This document shows positions 12,634-14,705 of a stretch of DNA of 14,705 nucleotides, piece after piece (the first letter of the stretch is position 1; the number at the start of each line of letters is the position of its first letter). The notes beneath the pieces were generated by a model. That model searched no databases, had not been told where the DNA came from, and saw nothing but the letters and a program-made list of their open reading frames with translations. This DNA comes from an archaeon. GTDB taxonomy: Archaea; EX4484-52; B79-G9. The position numbers were made by a program, and so were the translations under genes. Where the stretch lies: the NCBI GenBank assembly GCA_030594585.1, contig JAUVEX010000010.1, forward strand, positions 1 through 14,705, in the 5' to 3' direction.

Positions 12634-14475
12634 TTGCTTAAGCCAAAAGATATGTGTAAGATAACAATTGCGGGTCCTAAAACCGTTAGGAATGATACTG
12701 TTTCTGCATTGCACAAACTTGGTTTTTTGCATATTGAAGATTATATTCGCGCTGAAGAGGATGTTGTTGATATAGGAACCCCTGCAAAAGATGCAGAAAA
12801 GCTTTCAGGAAATCTTGTAAAACTTCGTTCTATAAAATCACATCTTAAAATCTTAAAGCCGGGAAAATCAAATAGCAAACAGCCAATAATAAAAAATAAT
12901 GGGGCCGCAATAGAAACAATAGAAAAAGAAGTTGTGTCTCGTATTGACGAAATCAAAGATATTGATGGGAAATTGTCAAAACTTTGTGAAAAAGAAGATT
13001 TAGCGAGCCCTATTTTAGCGCTTGGCCTTGATTGGGCGGTTTTTGGCTCGTACAATACGCTAGCTCATTTTACAGGATATATTAAAAATTCTGCAGATTT
13101 TTCTGCATTGAAAAAAGAGATAGCATCTATAACAGATAAACAGGATGTTTTTGCGGCGGATTATAAAGGCAAAAGAATAATTTCTGTTTTTACTAAAAAA
13201 GAAACCTCTGATGCGGTATTGGCAGTTCTATTAAAATATGATTTTTCTGAGATAAATACTGACGGTGTGAGTGAGTTTAATGGAAAGCCTGAAGACGCTC
13301 TTAAAAAAATATCTTTGAGGAAACAAGAGCTTCAAAAAAAGAAAGAAACACTTGAACGGGAGCTTGATTCTCTTGGGAAAAACTATGCCTCTTTTGTTAT
13401 TGATAATGAGAAGACACTTTCGCGCAATCTTGAGATGAGCGAAGCTCCTTTAAGATTTGCAGAAACAAAGAACGCTTTTGTAATTGACGGATGGGTTCCA
13501 AAAAAAGAGTATGAAACTCTCAAAAAAACGCTTACAACTGCAAGTGATGAAAGAATATATATCAAAAAATCCAATGAAACCAAGGGTGCGCCAACAGAAC
13601 TTGAAAATCCAAAAGCTGTAAGGCCGTTTGAGTTTTTTATGGGGCTTTATTCACTTCCAAAATACACTGAGGTGGATCCGACATTTTTTATGTTCCTTAC
13701 ATTCCCGTTATTTTTCGGCTTTATGCTGGGAGATTTGGGTTATGGAATTTTGACATTCTTTATTTTTTGGGCGGTACGGAGTCGGATTGACTCAAAAGAG
13801 CTTAAGCCTGTTTTGAGTGTCATGATGTTTGCATCATTTATGACTGCGGTTTTTGGGTATATTTTCGGAGAATTTTTCGGCGCAGAACATATATTCGGCT
13901 ATGAGCTGCATCCTATATTTCACAGGCTTCACGATCCTGTGGGTCTTTTGATGATATCCATATTAATTGGTGTTGTTCATGTAAATATGGGGCTTATAAT
14001 TGGTTTTTACAATGAGCTTAAGGCACACGGCTTAAAAGCGGCACTTTTGGAGAAAGCAAGCTGGATGGTATTGCAGGTTGGGGGTGCTGTGTACGCATTT
14101 ATGAATCCAACTGTTGGAGGCGCACTTTTGCTTTTAGGGGTTGTGCTTATAACTCTTGGTGAGGGTGTTAGGGGTTTGCTTGAATTGCCGTCAATACTTG
14201 CAAATATACTTTCCTATTCGCGGCTTATGGCAATAGGGCTTGCATCGGCGATACTTGCGCTTGTTGTAAATGAGATGGCATCAATGGCATTTAGTGCCGG
14301 AATTTTGGGTGTTGTTATGGGCGTTTTTATCCTTGCGGCAGGACACACAATTGCAATTTTGCTTGGAATGCTTTCGCCATTCATACATTCCATGAGGCTT
14401 CACTATGTAGAGTTTTTCCTTAAGTTTTATCATGGCGGGGGAAAAAGATATATGCCTTTCGGGGCAAAGGAGTAA
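12634..14475 (+). CDS. A/V-type ATP synthase subunit I (a subunit)
   Basis: The 613-aa membrane subunit forms the half-channels through which H+ or Na+ passes to the rotating K ring. Residues 1 to about 330 are the cytoplasmic arm with coiled coils (for example around 225-255). From PFEFFMGLYSLPKY (about 331) the protein has seven to eight membrane helices. GFMLGDLGYG and LSYSRLMAIGLAS are present, the latter with the essential channel arginine near residue 529. The likely start is TTG 12634, giving MLKPKDMCKITIAGPK as in the family, with GTGAT at 12625-12629 as the ribosome binding site four bases upstream. A GTG at 12625 would add only three residues and would use up that site. The gene begins 15 bases after subunit H. 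Confidence 0.95.
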   Translation: MLKPKDMCKITIAGPKTVRNDTVSALHKLGFLHIEDYIRAEEDVVDIGTPAKDAEKLSGNLVKLRSIKSHLKILKPGKSNSKQPIIKNNGAAIETIEKEVVSRIDEIKDIDGKLSKLCEKEDLASPILALGLDWAVFGSYNTLAHFTGYIKNSADFSALKKEIASITDKQDVFAADYKGKRIISVFTKKETSDAVLAVLLKYDFSEINTDGVSEFNGKPEDALKKISLRKQELQKKKETLERELDSLGKNYASFVIDNEKTLSRNLEMSEAPLRFAETKNAFVIDGWVPKKEYETLKKTLTTASDERIYIKKSNETKGAPTELENPKAVRPFEFFMGLYSLPKYTEVDPTFFMFLTFPLFFGFMLGDLGYGILTFFIFWAVRSRIDSKELKPVLSVMMFASFMTAVFGYIFGEFFGAEHIFGYELHPIFHRLHDPVGLLMISILIGVVHVNMGLIIGFYNELKAHGLKAALLEKASWMVLQVGGAVYAFMNPTVGGALLLLGVVLITLGEGVRGLLELPSILANILSYSRLMAIGLASAILALVVNEMASMAFSAGILGVVMGVFILAAGHTIAILLGMLSPFIHSMRLHYVEFFLKFYHGGGKRYMPFGAKE

Positions 14476-14511
14476 AATAATGTTCATTAATGTTAAATTA
14501 GAGGTGATAAT

Positions 14512-14705
14512 ATGGTAGAACCAGTAACCGCAATAGCAGCTGCTCTTGCAATAGGCATTACAGCAATTGGTGCAGGTATTGCAGAGAAAGACATTGGTGC
14601 TGCAGCAGTCGGTGCTATGGCAGAAAAAGAAGAGCTGTTTGTAAAAGGACTTATAATGACAGTTCTTCCGGAAACAATTGTTCTTTTCGGATTCGTTATT
14701 GCGTA
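14512..14705 (+). CDS. A/V-type ATP synthase subunit K (proteolipid), 3' end outside the window
   Basis: The first 64 codons are visible. They form a glycine/alanine-rich helix (about 5-24), a polar loop (AEKDIG ... AEKEELF) and the start of a second helix carrying LPETIVLFGF. Glu54 in that motif is the ion-binding carboxylate of the rotor ring, followed by Thr55. The visible part does not decide between H+ and Na+. The start is set by AGGTGAT at 14502-14508, three bases before the ATG. It lies 36 bases after subunit I, in the normal order of the archaeal operon, and the remaining subunits (E, C, F, A, B, D) would be expected beyond the right edge. Confidence 0.92.
   Translation, partial: MVEPVTAIAAALAIGITAIGAGIAEKDIGAAAVGAMAEKEELFVKGLIMTVLPETIVLFGFVIA

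Noticed and set aside
1..14705. CRISPR arrays, insertion sequences or integrated-element boundaries
   Set aside because: I found no regularly spaced repeats, transposase or integrase motifs. The 3' end of the tRNA is not repeated nearby as an attachment site would be.

Overview
The window reads as a piece of an AT-rich archaeal chromosome. Four things point to Archaea: an A/V-type ATP synthase operon in the archaeal order H-I-K, a PIN-ATPase-KH protein of the PINA type, an AbrB-PhoU fusion regulator, and a tRNA interrupted by an intron with a bulge-helix-bulge (BHB) fold. Promoters carry TATA boxes, and several genes use GGTGA-type ribosome binding sites that match the archaeal 16S tail. Compact genes, short intergenic gaps and several stripped-down proteins would fit a reduced-genome (DPANN-like) lineage. 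That is inference only; no marker here fixes the phylum.

Layout. Positions 1-1240 carry minus-strand genes: a zinc-ribbon protein cut by the left edge, coupled to a small beta-rich protein (224-505), then a two-TM protein with an intrinsic-type terminator (612-878) and a stand-alone alkyltransferase DNA-binding domain (919-1203, probably starting further upstream). Divergent from these is hisS (1294-2592). A PINA-like ATPase (2830-4635) and a small unknown protein with a possible PC4-like fold (4741-5001) follow, ending in a hairpin plus T-tract terminator.

Positions 5103-5214 encode tRNA-Arg(CCU) with a 35-nt intron in the D-loop, not in the anticodon loop. Right after it, 5216-5454 holds five consecutive hairpins and no convincing gene. 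Next is an apparent operon (5486-10221): a large secreted, membrane-anchored subtilisin-like protease with an extreme density of N-glycosylation sequons, a Sua5/YrdC t6A synthase, and a ThiI-like protein whose PP-loop is degenerate. A polytopic membrane protein of unknown function (10270-11070) converges with the AbrB-PhoU regulator (11075-12100, minus). The ATP synthase operon starts at 12292 with subunits H and I and the beginning of proteolipid subunit K, which runs off the right edge.

Translation and tRNA biology recur here (hisS, an intron-bearing tRNA, t6A synthase, a degenerate tRNA thiolase). The most notable observations are the D-loop tRNA intron, the degenerate ThiI, the hairpin cluster after the tRNA, and an alkyltransferase whose conserved N-terminus extends upstream of any standard start codon.
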